In this document: one piece after another, positions 8,725-17,900 of the stretch
How positions within the stretch are numbered: position 1 is the stretch's first letter
How the letters are laid out: each line of letters begins with the position of its first letter
NCBI GenBank assembly: GCA_029260795.1
Contig: JAJDCO010000049.1
Span: 1-46,093 of the forward strand
Direction: 5' to 3'
Length of the DNA stretch: 46,093 nucleotides
From: Planctomycetota bacterium
GTDB lineage: Bacteria; Planctomycetota; OFTM77
Made by a program: the position numbers and the translations under genes
Notes under the pieces: generated by a model
The model's input: the letters and a program-made list of their open reading frames with translations, nothing else
Told to the model about the DNA's origin: nothing
Database searches by the model: none

Positions 8725-9213
8725 TCAACGGTTTGTGGCTTCTCGCTGCCACTCGAGCAAGCTCTCCCGCAGCGAATGGGCGCGCGACGTCGAGGTGGCG
8801 GCACTTCGGAAGGCCTGTCCGTCCTTCGTTCGCACAACGAGCTGTCGACCGCCTCGTGTGCGTTGGACTTCGACGGACTCGAGCCGATCGAGCGCGATGC
8901 GCTCCTGCCGTCTCGGGTAACGTCGCTCGAGAACGACATCCGTGGCGTCCGGACCCATGGCATGGAACGGGCTGAAGCTCTGTGCATGGGCGACGACGCC
9001 AAAGCCGAGCGCGATGGCGAGCGCGATCGGCAGGGCGACGCGTCGCGAAACGATGCCGAGGTGCTGAAACTGGGGACGCCGGCTGCCGGGATCGACCATC
9101 AACCGGTAGACGATCCAGCCCAGCGTGATGCCGATGACCGTGATCATCCAGAATCGGAGCAGGTCGGACTCGAAGTTGCCGATGGTCTCGAGTTGAAACT
9201 CGTTGGCTTGCAT
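8725..9213 (-). CDS. Hypothetical protein with two membrane segments
   Basis: Not recognised. The 162-residue product has hydrophobic segments near residues 20-40 (FWMITVIGITLGWIVYRLMV) and 60-80 (VALPIALAIALGFGVVAHA), then a soluble C-terminal part of about 80 residues rich in Arg and Glu with alternating beta-like segments (LDRLESVEVQRT, RQLVVRTKDGQAF). A small bacterial-PH-like or hairpin domain after the membrane anchor is possible but not demonstrable by eye. ATG 9213 is preferred over the upstream frame start at 9315; GGGGG lies about 11 bases upstream. It is divergent from the small membrane protein at 9370 and is separated from ilvE by 276 bp without genes. Confidence 0.6.
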   Translation of the reverse strand: MQANEFQLETIGNFESDLLRFWMITVIGITLGWIVYRLMVDPGSRRPQFQHLGIVSRRVALPIALAIALGFGVVAHAQSFSPFHAMGPDATDVVLERRYPRRQERIALDRLESVEVQRTRGGRQLVVRTKDGQAFRSAATSTSRAHSLRESLLEWQREATNR

Positions 9214-9369
9214 CGACAAGAACGCCCCCGAAGACCCGTCCACGTTCAGTTGAGCAACGGCCGCTCTCCCGACGGATATCGGAAGTCGGGAACTTCGACT
9301 GGAGGACGACGGCATCGCAGGTCAAACTGACCGAGTCGTCCCGGTAACTTGTACTCAGGAGCCCGTCAC

Positions 9370-9606
9370 GTGCGCATTCAATTCACCCAGCGCGGTGGGC
9401 CCATCGGCTCGTCCCTGATCGGAGTCGGTGGGCTGTTCATGGTCTTCGGCGTTTTGGTCTTGGTGTATCCGGAGCTTCTCGCGCTGCTGTTTGCGGGGGC
9501 GACGATCTTCTTCGGCATCTTGATCGCCGGCTGGGGCGTGCGTCTTCGACGAGTCGAGCGCCGGGGGTCCTCGGATGATTCCACCTGGCCGCCCACGGAG
9601 TATTGA
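9370..9606 (+). CDS. Small hypothetical membrane protein
   Basis: A 78-residue protein starting at GTG with AGGAG nine bases upstream; an in-frame TTG at 9349 is a weaker alternative. A glycine-rich hydrophobic stretch from about residue 14 to 52 (SSLIGVGGLFMVFGVLVLVY, then LLALLFAGATIFFGILIAGW) forms two closely spaced membrane helices. A basic cytoplasmic segment (RLRRVERR) and an acidic tail follow. It resembles the many short two-helix proteins of unknown function, such as DUF3096-type ones, but no family is claimed. It ends 12 bp before the convergent stop of the PilX-like gene. Confidence 0.65.
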   Translation: MRIQFTQRGGPIGSSLIGVGGLFMVFGVLVLVYPELLALLFAGATIFFGILIAGWGVRLRRVERRGSSDDSTWPPTEY

Positions 9607-9618
9607 TGGCCCCTTGCG

Positions 9619-10929
9619 TCAGTACGGCGATGCCCAGCCAAGCTCGGCTGGGAGGCCGTGGACGGGATCTCGATCGCGCCAGGCCACGGGAACGTGTGGC
9701 TGGTATGTGAGCGACGCCGAGAATCCGAGCGCCTCGTCGTAGTGGAATGCGACACCGCCCCCGAGCACGACCTGCTTGCCGATGAGAGCGCCAAAGAGAT
9801 CCGATCCACCCACGACCTCGATGTCCGCGCCGGGAGCATGAATCGTCAGCGCCGTCTCGGGGCTCCCGCTCAGCTCGAGTCGCAGAGGTCTCGGCGCGAG
9901 GTGGATGAGTGGCAGGTTGTCATAGGGATGCGCGAAGATCGAAAGATCCTGAGCGTTGCCCGTCGCCGACGCGATCGTGCCCGAGGATGCGTCGAGGTGG
10001 TCGACGAGATAGAGCGAGGTCGATCCCAGGAACTCGGCACGCGCCCCCGGCTCGAGGGTCATCGAGGTGAAGAAGTACTCGCCGGGCGCGAAGATCACCG
10101 TCGACCCACTCGTCAACGTCACGCTCATCATGACCGGGTCGTACACGACGCCGGGAAGGCTGGTCACCAATGCGTTGTCGTTGTTGGCGAACACCTGCCC
10201 GAACTCGGTGCGAGGGCGCGGCGGTCGATTGATCGGGACTTGGAGCGGAGTGGTGTCGCCGGTCACGGTCGCGAATCCGTCGCCGGTCACGGTCTCTCCG
10301 GGTCCCGGGCGGGCATCGCCCCGAATGCGAGTCGACGACTCGGACAGTGAGAGCGCTTCGTTCGAAGTCAATGACCCTTTCGTTCCGGCGAATCGGCCGA
10401 TCACGTCCCACTGGTTGGCTTGGCTCGAGTAGGTCCCGAGCAGCGAGTCGTAGCTATCGGTCGTGACTCCACCGTCGATGGTGACCGATTTCGTTCCGGC
10501 GATCGCTTGGCGGAAGGGTCCGGTCGGTATCGGTGCAATCACGACCTCGAGGTGCCGGATCAGCCCTCCCGACGTGCCTTCGGCGTCGATTCTCCAGTGC
10601 CGGCGCCCGAGGGGTGTGGCGACAACGGAGTAGGACGTCTCGAGGATCTGACCGGCGACGTTGCCGATGCCCGCGATCGGGTCGAGGTCCAGGCCACGAC
10701 CGATCTCGAAGGTGGATTGAACGATACCCGCTTGAGCGGCCTCCAAGGCACCCAATCGGTCCTGATCGAGATCGAGCTGAGCCGAATGGCTGCGACCGAT
10801 CAGGAGCAAGGCACTGCCGAGTCCGGCGATCACCATTAGAAACGTGAGCACCGTGATCAACGCCACGCCGGACTCCGCGGTCGAGCGCGACCGGTCGGGT
10901 CTCGTGACCTCAGTTACGCATCGTGACAT
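9619..10929 (-). CDS. PilX-like pseudopilin, copy A
   Basis: A 436-residue protein with a pseudopilin N-terminus: a basic leader, ESG, then VALITVLTFLMVIAGLGSALLL as the single hydrophobic helix. Like other PilX_N proteins it lacks Glu at position +5 of the mature helix. The long C-terminal part (about 150-436) is beta-rich and carries TTDSYDS, ARPGPGETVTGDGF, a repeated strand/turn region (FAPGEYFFTSMTLEPGARAE) and FHYDEALGF near the end. This matches the large domain (DUF7305-type) often found on PilX-like proteins. It is the last gene of block A, overlapping the PilW-like gene by 20 bp. It would sit at a type IV pilus or type II secretion-like pseudopilus tip, but no assembly ATPase or secretin gene is in the window. 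Copy B is at 12282-13607. Confidence 0.85.
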   Translation of the reverse strand: MSRCVTEVTRPDRSRSTAESGVALITVLTFLMVIAGLGSALLLIGRSHSAQLDLDQDRLGALEAAQAGIVQSTFEIGRGLDLDPIAGIGNVAGQILETSYSVVATPLGRRHWRIDAEGTSGGLIRHLEVVIAPIPTGPFRQAIAGTKSVTIDGGVTTDSYDSLLGTYSSQANQWDVIGRFAGTKGSLTSNEALSLSESSTRIRGDARPGPGETVTGDGFATVTGDTTPLQVPINRPPRPRTEFGQVFANNDNALVTSLPGVVYDPVMMSVTLTSGSTVIFAPGEYFFTSMTLEPGARAEFLGSTSLYLVDHLDASSGTIASATGNAQDLSIFAHPYDNLPLIHLAPRPLRLELSGSPETALTIHAPGADIEVVGGSDLFGALIGKQVVLGGGVAFHYDEALGFSASLTYQPHVPVAWRDRDPVHGLPAELGWASPY

Positions 10930-11476
10930 GACCCGTCCTCCGAACTTCGATCAAATGACCTCCTGCTCCGCGTGCGCTGCAGGTCAAGACGAGCTGCAGC
11001 CTGCGGCCGTAACGAGACACCTCGAACGCCGTCACGTTCGCGCACCAAGTCGTGCGCGTGCCCCCGGATTCGAACAGCAAGGCTCCTTCGTCGATGCGGC
11101 CGTCCTGGTCGTCGTCGATGCCGTTGAGCAGCTCACCGTCGGCCAGCTGAAGAGAGAGCCGGCACTCCGGACTCCAGTCCGCTCCCGTCACCACGTCGTA
11201 GCGGCGCAGGAGGCGAAAGCGAATCGAGCTCGACGCCGACGGACCATTCGGCACCTCACTCACGGTTCCTTCCCCGGCCTGTCGCAACAGATCGCCGAGG
11301 CGACCCAGAGTCCGCCGCACCTGATCATCGAGGACCTCGCGGACCGACACCGTTGACTGGGCGCGGATCGTGCTCACCAGCGCCTCCGCCGCCGTCAGGA
11401 GCGTCAGTGAGAGGATTGTCAACGTGATGACCAGCTCGAGCAGCCCAAAGCCGTGCGATCGCCCGGCTGGGCTCAT
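10910..11476 (-). CDS. PilW-like minor pseudopilin, copy A
   Basis: A 188-residue class III prepilin-type protein. The cleavage site is G9/F10 with the required Glu at +5 (E14) in FGLLELVITLTILSLTLL. After the helix comes a conserved IRAQSTVSVREVLDDQV segment. At residues 121-130 is DDDQDGRIDE, a DxDxDG-type acidic loop like calcium-binding loops. The tail LIEVRRTGHVTMRN parallels copy B (RIEVQRSGDVILRN). ATG 11476 overlaps the PilV-like stop in an ATGA configuration, which fixes the start; the frame upstream to 11818 is a shadow. It probably forms part of a pseudopilus tip complex with its two block partners. Confidence 0.88.
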   Translation of the reverse strand: MSPAGRSHGFGLLELVITLTILSLTLLTAAEALVSTIRAQSTVSVREVLDDQVRRTLGRLGDLLRQAGEGTVSEVPNGPSASSSIRFRLLRRYDVVTGADWSPECRLSLQLADGELLNGIDDDQDGRIDEGALLFESGGTRTTWCANVTAFEVSRYGRRLQLVLTCSARGAGGHLIEVRRTGHVTMRN

Positions 11477-12045
11477 CGTGTCTCCCCCAACCAGGTGGCG
11501 ACGCGCACCGAGTGCTCGCCACGCACACCCTGCCATTTCGCCTCGAGGATCACGGGGATGCGCACGTACCGTTCGTTCTTGGGCAAGTTGTCGATCGAGC
11601 CGTCGCCATCGAGGTCCGCCGGCAGCCCGAGGGCCGGATCGGCGAGGTCCTCGCGGAGCACCGGATCCGTGCTGCCCAGCAGGTCCGGTCCGACCGGAAA
11701 CACGATGCTCCCGACTCGATCGCCCGGGCGGGTCGGCTCGAGACCGAGCACGTCGAAGCGGGCTCCGGGTGCTCCTGGAGGATCGTTGCTCGTCGATGGA
11801 TCGAAGGCCTGAAAGCACTCCGAGAAGTCCCAGGAGCGCATCACCTCCAGCTGGGACCGAAGGCCTTCGAGGGCGAGGCGGCGCTCACGATTCAGCCCGG
11901 ATTGCGTCAGGCTGTTGACCGTCAACAGGCCATGTGCGAGCAGACCGATGCTCAAGACCGACAAGGCGATCATGAGCTCGACGATCGTCGAGCCGCATTG
12001 GCTGGAGCGACGGCCGGCTCGCCCGAGTGGGGCGGAGGGTGGCAC
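11473..12045 (-). CDS. PilV-like minor pseudopilin, copy A
   Basis: A 190-residue prepilin-type protein. G18/S19 is the cleavage site and E23 the +5 glutamate in STIVELMIALSVLSIGLLAH. The body carries WDFSECFQAFD, NDPPGAPGARFDVLGLEP and, at residues 144-152, DLDGDGSID, an EF-hand-like acidic loop. It ends GVRGEHSVRVATWLGETR, closely paralleling copy B (GVHGEQSLGMTTWLGELQ). The first gene of block A, it starts at GTG 12045 with no good Shine-Dalgarno sequence; no better in-frame start exists before the prepilin motif. The 236 bp upstream (12046-12281) separate it from the stop of the block B PilX-like gene and could hold its own promoter, though none stands out. Confidence 0.87.
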   Translation of the reverse strand: MPPSAPLGRAGRRSSQCGSTIVELMIALSVLSIGLLAHGLLTVNSLTQSGLNRERRLALEGLRSQLEVMRSWDFSECFQAFDPSTSNDPPGAPGARFDVLGLEPTRPGDRVGSIVFPVGPDLLGSTDPVLREDLADPALGLPADLDGDGSIDNLPKNERYVRIPVILEAKWQGVRGEHSVRVATWLGETR

Positions 12046-12281
12046 GGGGGGATTTGCTTTCTGTTCGAGAAAGGCTCTTGCTCGATTCCCTTCTCGGTAC
12101 CGAGGTCACTCCGACTGAAATGGGTGAGAGCCCCCGTCGAACAAAGGGGTCTTGCGGTCCGAGTCGGTTGTTTCGGACCTTCTTCTCGCTGGGCTCCCCG
12201 AGCTTGGGGGCATGGCGAAGCACTCTCAGGTCGAGGTCGAGGCGAAGGCAGCCCAGGAGAGGGTGGCCTCGCCGATCAGCC

Positions 12282-13607
12282 TCATTGCGACTCGGGATCT
12301 CCTGAAGCGGGGGGGAGACCGGGGATCGGAGTCAGGTCCCGCCAGGCGAGGCGGTGGTAGGGCTGGAATGCCAAGTCCGGATCGAAGGCGAGCGACTCGT
12401 CATAGTGCAGGCGGCCTCCGGCGACCTCGATGGCGCCGCCCACCATCGCGCCGTAGATCTCGACGCCTCCGGAAACCGAGATGTCGGCGGCGGGTGCGTA
12501 GACGGTCCAAGCCGTGTGGGTGCTTCCGGCGAGCGTGATCTGAAGAGGCGTCTCGGGTGGGTTCGGATCTTCGCCTTCCACCAGATCGTAGGGGTGTGCG
12601 ATCAGGCTCAGCTGACCGGGTTGGAAGGTGAGGTTGAGGAGGCCGCCGCTCTCGATGGCGAGGTCACCGGCGAGGTAGATGGTCGTGGGACCCGTCACGA
12701 CCAGATGCGCGTAGCCGGTGATCGAGAGGCCGCGGAGGACATAGGTCCCGGGCGAAAGGGCCGCGATGGCACCCGAGGCGAGAGACAGCGTCTGTGAGAC
12801 GGGGTCATACGTGACGCCGGTGCCCGTCGGCAGCGAGTCGTTGTCGTTGTCGCTCAGCGCCGCCAAGAAGTCGCTCTCAGGAGGTGGGTCCAAGGGCATG
12901 GCTTGGGACAAGGGTGCCGTGGAGCCCGTGATGGTCGGGAATCCGTCTCCGGTGAGGGTCTCACCGGGACCGGGGTGTGCCGCTCCACGCACACGGGTCG
13001 ACGATCCCGACAAGGAGAGCGTCGCGTTCGAGGCGACGCTGCCAAAGGCATTGGCATAGCGACCGATCTCGTCCCAGTGGCTCGCCTGCAGAATGTAAGG
13101 ACCGAGCGAAGAGTCGTAGCTGTCGGTCTCGGCGCCACCGCTCATCACGACCGATTGCGTTCCGGCCAGAGCCCGTCGAAAGGCGGTCGTGGGAGTGGGC
13201 TCCACGACGACCTCGATCTGACGCCGGATTCCTTCGAACTCACCGGCGGCGATCAAGCGAACCTGACGGCGATCGAGCGGAGCCGACGTCACCGTAAAGG
13301 CGGCACCGTCGACGGTTCCCGCCACATCACCGATCAGCGCGTCTCCATCGAGATCGACACCGCGGCTCAGCTCGAAGCCGGCGTGGACGATCGCGGCGTC
13401 GGCGGCCTCGAGGGCTCGGATCGCACGCGCTTCTCTTTGGATGGTGTCGGAATGCGTGCGTCCCACCACCACCAAGGTGGCCCCCAGCGACCCGAGCAGC
13501 ACGACGAACGTCAGGACGGCCAAGAGCGCGACCCCGCGCTCCGTAGGGCGAACCTGCCTGGCTCGAATGCCGATCTGGATTCGCGGATTAGTTGCGCAAG
13601 ATGACAT
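12282..13607 (-). CDS. PilX-like pseudopilin, copy B
   Basis: A 441-residue paralogue of the protein at 9619-10929. The N-terminal helix is GVALLAVLTFVVLLGSLGATL after a basic leader. Block-conserved motifs are ETDSYDSSLGPY, SSTRVRGAAHPGPGETLTGDGF, DNDNDSLPTG, ALSPGTYVLRGLSITGYA and LHYDESLAF. Near residue 90 it has GVDLDGDALIGD, an acidic loop that is degenerate in copy A (GLDLDPIAGIGN). ATG 13607 gives a 20-bp overlap with the PilW-like stop, exactly the overlap seen in copy A, so it is preferred over the frame start at 13640. It is the last gene of block B, and its stop is 236 bp before block A begins. Confidence 0.85.
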   Translation of the reverse strand: MSSCATNPRIQIGIRARQVRPTERGVALLAVLTFVVLLGSLGATLVVVGRTHSDTIQREARAIRALEAADAAIVHAGFELSRGVDLDGDALIGDVAGTVDGAAFTVTSAPLDRRQVRLIAAGEFEGIRRQIEVVVEPTPTTAFRRALAGTQSVVMSGGAETDSYDSSLGPYILQASHWDEIGRYANAFGSVASNATLSLSGSSTRVRGAAHPGPGETLTGDGFPTITGSTAPLSQAMPLDPPPESDFLAALSDNDNDSLPTGTGVTYDPVSQTLSLASGAIAALSPGTYVLRGLSITGYAHLVVTGPTTIYLAGDLAIESGGLLNLTFQPGQLSLIAHPYDLVEGEDPNPPETPLQITLAGSTHTAWTVYAPAADISVSGGVEIYGAMVGGAIEVAGGRLHYDESLAFDPDLAFQPYHRLAWRDLTPIPGLPPASGDPESQ

Positions 13608-14151
13608 CGCCGCTCCTCTGGACCTCGATCCGGTTTCCACTCGCGTCGACCGTCTGGCCGGCGACGACGATGGTGAGTCGACGTCCAGCGAGGCTGAAGG
13701 TGAGCCCGTTGACCGAGCGACCGATCGGGACGATCAGGGATCCGTTCTGCAAGACGACCGAGCCCTCATCGATGTAACGGTCGCCGTCGTCGTCTTGACC
13801 ATTCGCCTCCTCGCCTCCGGCGAGCAAGAAGGCGATGCGTTGCTCGGCGCTCCAGCTGGGACCGGAGGTCGAGTCGTAGCCGACGAGAGTCTGGTATCGA
13901 ATGGAGGTCGAGGTCTGCGGAGCGATGCCGGCCTCCGAGAGAGTCGCGAGGCGAGCCGGGCGGAGGGTCTGCTCGAGGCGGACCAGCACTCGGCCGAGCT
14001 GATCCTCGAGGACGTCTCGCATCGAGAGTGTCGACTGGGCGCGCAAGGTACCGATGAAGATCTCGGACGCCGAGAGCAGGACGACGGTCAGGATGGCGAG
14101 CGAGGTCGCGAGCTCGATCAGAGTGAAGCCTCGGCGTGGGTCTCGTCTCAC
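13588..14151 (-). CDS. PilW-like minor pseudopilin, copy B
   Basis: A 187-residue class III prepilin-type protein. Cleavage is at G8/F9 with E13 at +5 in FTLIELATSLAILTVVLL. The segment LRAQSTLSMRDVLEDQL mirrors copy A. The acidic loop DDDGDRYIDE occupies residues 120-129. The start is GTG 14151, overlapping the PilV-like TGA by four bases (GTGA), the same spacing as the ATGA overlap in copy A. Cysteines present in copy A (SPEC, WCAN, LTC) are absent here, so the two copies differ in disulfide potential. Confidence 0.88.
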   Translation of the reverse strand: MRRDPRRGFTLIELATSLAILTVVLLSASEIFIGTLRAQSTLSMRDVLEDQLGRVLVRLEQTLRPARLATLSEAGIAPQTSTSIRYQTLVGYDSTSGPSWSAEQRIAFLLAGGEEANGQDDDGDRYIDEGSVVLQNGSLIVPIGRSVNGLTFSLAGRRLTIVVAGQTVDASGNRIEVQRSGDVILRN

Positions 14152-14711
14152 TGCAGCTCTCCCAGCCAGGTCGTCATGCCGAGGCTCTGCTCGCCGTGAA
14201 CGCCGCGCCAGCGCACCTCGAGTCGGACGGGCAAGCGGCGATAGAGCGTGTCCTTGGGTTGGTCATCGAGAACCCCGTCGCCGTCGAGGTCGAGAGGCAG
14301 GCCGAATGCGGGCTGGACCAGATCCTCCCGCAGCACGATGGCACCGCTGCCATCCGATGCGGGGGACGCCGGAACCAAGACTCGACCGACGGAGCCCGAG
14401 ATCGGCTCGAGCCCAGGGACGTCGAAGTCGGAGCCCGGCGCACCCGGCGGATCGTTGGCACTCGAGTCGTCGAAGGCCGTGTAGCAATCCGCCAGATCCC
14501 AGTCGCGTAGCCGTGCGACCTGGGTCCGGAGGCCTTCCCAGGCGAGACGCCGCTCAGCGTTGGAGCGGCCTTGGCGATGGCCACTCACGGTGAGCGAAGC
14601 ATGGGTGAGGAGGCCGACCGCGAGCAAGGCCAGCGCCATCAGTAGCTCGACAAGTGTCGTACCACCTTGGGCCTGGGTGCGTCGCGGTCGTCCGGGGCGC
14701 GACGACGGCAT
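14148..14711 (-). CDS. PilV-like minor pseudopilin, copy B
   Basis: A 187-residue prepilin-type protein with cleavage at G17/T18 and E22 at +5 in TTLVELLMALALLAVGLL. Motifs shared with copy A are WDLADCYTAFDDSSANDPPG, FDVPGLEP and the acidic loop DLDGDGVLD at 141-149. ATG 14711 has GGAG eight bases upstream (GGAGACGCCGAG) and is chosen over the long open frame to 15311, which runs antisense into the protease gene. It is the first gene of block B and is divergent from the metalloprotease, sharing a 271-bp intergenic region. Confidence 0.9.
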   Translation of the reverse strand: MPSSRPGRPRRTQAQGGTTLVELLMALALLAVGLLTHASLTVSGHRQGRSNAERRLAWEGLRTQVARLRDWDLADCYTAFDDSSANDPPGAPGSDFDVPGLEPISGSVGRVLVPASPASDGSGAIVLREDLVQPAFGLPLDLDGDGVLDDQPKDTLYRRLPVRLEVRWRGVHGEQSLGMTTWLGELQ

Positions 14712-14835
14712 CTCGGCGTCTCCGATCTCGATCTGGAAATGTACGGGTTCAGGCTTTGGGTTCCGACCTGGGATCGGCGGAATACGGGAGGTGGCTGAAG
14801 GCAAACCCGAGGAAGGACGCCGCTGGGGTAGGTCG

Positions 14836-14864
14836 TAGTGAATCGGACGGATCTTCCGTATACT
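14836..14864 (+). promoter_or_regulatory. Possible promoter of the metalloprotease gene
   Basis: TATACT at 14859-14864 is a good -10 candidate. The -35 region 17 bases upstream (TAGTGA) is poor. It would give an untranslated leader of about 110 bases before ATG 14983. It lies in the 271-bp divergent region shared with the pseudopilin block. Confidence 0.25.
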
Positions 14865-14982
14865 TCGAGGTTGCCTAGAAGCCTCTTCGTAGACCCCCGC
14901 TCGAATCCAGAGATCGATCGATCCGCTCTCCCTCGGGAGCGTGCTGAGGTCGCTTTCAATCGTTCCCAGGAGGAAAACCCAG

Positions 14983-17900
14983 ATGAGCCTCTCTCTGCGT
15001 GCTCTCATCGTCGCGGGCGCCCTCGCCTTCCTCGCGACGCCCGGAACCGCCATGGTCCAGAGCCTGGACCCGGGTGATGTCGAGCGGTCGGCAATGCCCG
15101 TCGACCCGCTCAAGTCGCAAGCCGTCTCGGCCTGGCAGGACTTCCGCGCCGCGCACGACGGGAGCTGGCGGATCCGTTGGGATGTGCCGAATCGTTCGGC
15201 TCGACTGGTCTTTGGTGACTCGATCGCCCCGACGACCGCGCCGTTGACCAACGAGGACTTCAGCCTGCGGGCGCTCGAGCTCTTCGAGCAGCACGGCCAG
15301 CTCTTTGGCATCTCGGTCGATCAGCTCGAGGTCGTCAGCGTTCAGGCTTCTCCGCTGGCGCACATCGGCACCGAGGACAAGATCGGTGTTCAGGTGCGTC
15401 AGCAGGTTGCCGGCATCGAGGTCGAGCGCTCGAGCGGCACCGTGATCTTCCTCCCGGATGGCCGGGTGACCGCGATCGAGATGTCGGGCTTGCGCGTCCC
15501 GTCGAGCCTCTCCCTGACGCCGACGCGTTGGGAGAGCGAGGCCGAGTCTGCTGCGGCGATGGACTTGCTCGATCAGATCGGCGTCCCGGCCGACGGCTTC
15601 GAGAACCTGCAGCTGGTCCTCTTCGGTCACGATCAGGACGGGCGTCGTCAGGCTCGCCTCGCCTGGCGCTTCGATGCCTTCTCGTACACGCTCGATATCG
15701 AAGGCCTGCCGGTGCGCTTCCGCTACATCGTGGATGCGCACAGCGGTGAGGTGCTCGAGCGACAGACGCTGGTCCACCAGGCCGACATCAGCGGCACGGT
15801 CTCGGGCTGGATCACGCCTGGCAACTCGCCGGATACGGCCGGGAACCCGGAAGTGCTCGCCGCACTGAAGGACATCACCGTGACGCTGCAGGGCGGCGCG
15901 ACCACGACCACGGACGCCAATGGCCAGTTTTTGTTCTCGGGCCAGACCCAGTCGCGCACCGTCTCGGCAGTGCTGAGCGGTCCGTACGCTCGCATCGAGA
16001 ATCAGGCGCAGAGCAACGCCAGCGAGTCCGCGACGTTCCAGCCGGACGTGCCAGGTTCGTTGACCTTCAACAGCTCGAAGACCGAGCTGCGCACGGCCGA
16101 GACCAACGTCTACTTCTGGGTGATCGCCTTCCGCGATTGGATGCTGTCGATCGACCCGACCTACGATCTGATGGGCTTCCAGGTCTTGGGCAACGTCAAC
16201 ATCACCTCGACCTGCAACGCCTTCTACAACGGCAGCTCGATCAACTTCTACCAGTCCGGTGGCGGCTGCGTGAACACGGCCTACTCGACCGTGGTCGCTC
16301 ACGAAGAGGGACACTGGGCCAACGTCTTGGCGGGGTCCGGTAACGGTCCCGACGGCTTCGGCGAGGGCGGTGCCGACGTCTGGTCGATGTACTTGCTCGA
16401 CGACCCGATCGTCGGACGAGACTTCCAGGGTTCCGGAAATCACATTCGCGACGGAAACAACACGCGCCAGTTCTGTGGTGACAACAACACCGGCTGCTAT
16501 AGCGGTGTGCACGCGAACGGCGAAGTCTTGATGGGCGCCTTCTGGAAGATGCGGGATCGATTGAACACCGCTCTCGGAGACGCGCCCGGCGACTTGGTCG
16601 CGGACTCGCTGATGATCGCCTGGTTCAAGCAGTACAACGACGGACAGATCAAGACCATCATCGAGGATCACCTCCTGATCCTCGACGACGACGATGGCAA
16701 CGTGAACAACGGCACGCCGCATTACCCGCACATCGACGGAGGCTTCCGCGACCAGGGCTTCCCAGGCGTGGATCTCAGCCCGATCTCGGTGGCGCACACG
16801 GCGCTGTCGGACACGTTGGACGAGACGGGCCCCTACGTCGTGACCGCGACCGTGACCTCGAACGTCGGCAGCAACGTCACGTCGGTCGACGTGGTCTACG
16901 ACGTCGGTGGCGGCCCGATCTCGGTGGCGATGAGCGCCACCGGCAACCCCGATGAGTACAGCGGCAACATTCCTGGCCAGGCGGCTCCGACCGTCGTCAG
17001 CTACGTCGTCCAGGCCGCTGATGACGCCTCGAACAACGTCACCTACCCGAGCAGCGGCGACTTCCGATTCGCGATCGGCGTGCGGGACGACCAGTTCTTC
17101 TTGGAGGACTTCGAGACCGGCGGCGACAACGGCTGGACCCACGTCGAGCTCGCGACTCAGGACGACTGGGATCATGGCAGCCCGGCCGGATCCAATGCCG
17201 CCGACGATCCGAGCAGCGCCTTCTCGGGCTCCCAGGTGTGGGGGAACGACCTCTCGCTGCGCGGCTCGAACTGGAATGGTGTCTATACGGACGACGTCGA
17301 CAACTACTTGCTCTCACCGCCCATCGACTGCACGGGCAAGATCGGCATCGAGCTCGTCTACCGCCGTTGGCTCAACGTCGAGGACGGTGTCTGGGACCAG
17401 GCCTCGATCGAGGTCACGAACGACGGCGTCAACTTCACGCGCGTGTGGGTCAACCCGCCGGGTGACGGCGACGATCATCTCCAGGACACGAGCTGGGTCG
17501 AGCAGACCGTCGACGTCTCCGCTGTTGCGGACAACCAGTCGTCGTTCCGCATTCGTTATCGGATGCAGTCCGACGGTGCGGTGACGTTCGGTGGTTGGAC
17601 GCTCGACGATGTGGCGTTGGTCGCGTTGTCGGGCAGCGGCTCGGACACGACGCCGCCGACCGAGGTCTCGAATCTCCTCAGCACGAGCCACACTCCGAGC
17701 GTCTGGGAAGACGTCGGGACGGTCGACATGGACTGGACCGCCGCCACCGACTCTCAGAGCGGGTTGGATGGCTACTCGATCCTCTTCGATCAGAGCCCGG
17801 CTACCGAGGCGCCTCAGACCAAGGTGATCGAAGAGACGGCGACCACGCACTCGGAAGCGCTCGCCACCTCGGCCAGCGGCTACTACTTCCACATCCGCGC

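Larger units (their letters stand above)
9619..14711 (-). repeat. Tandem duplication of a three-gene pseudopilin block
   Basis: Block B (14711 to 12282) and block A (12045 to 9619) have the same order (PilV-, PilW-, PilX-like), nearly equal protein lengths (187/187/441 against 190/188/436), the same 4-bp first overlap and the same 20-bp second overlap. Protein similarity is clear along each pair but far from identical, so the duplication is old and both copies are intact. This entry records the paralogy; the genes are listed separately. Confidence 0.85.

Noticed and set aside
8560..9330. 256-codon plus-strand frame
   Set aside because: It opposes the two-helix membrane protein at 8725-9213, which has convincing hydrophobic segments; this product is hydrophilic shadow.
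14800..14833. Cyclic-di-GMP (GEMM) riboswitch-like words GGCAAACC, GACGC, GGTAGGT in the right order
   Set aside because: Spacing is far too short (8 and 6 bases where the aptamer needs about 14 and 29), and the required stems cannot form.
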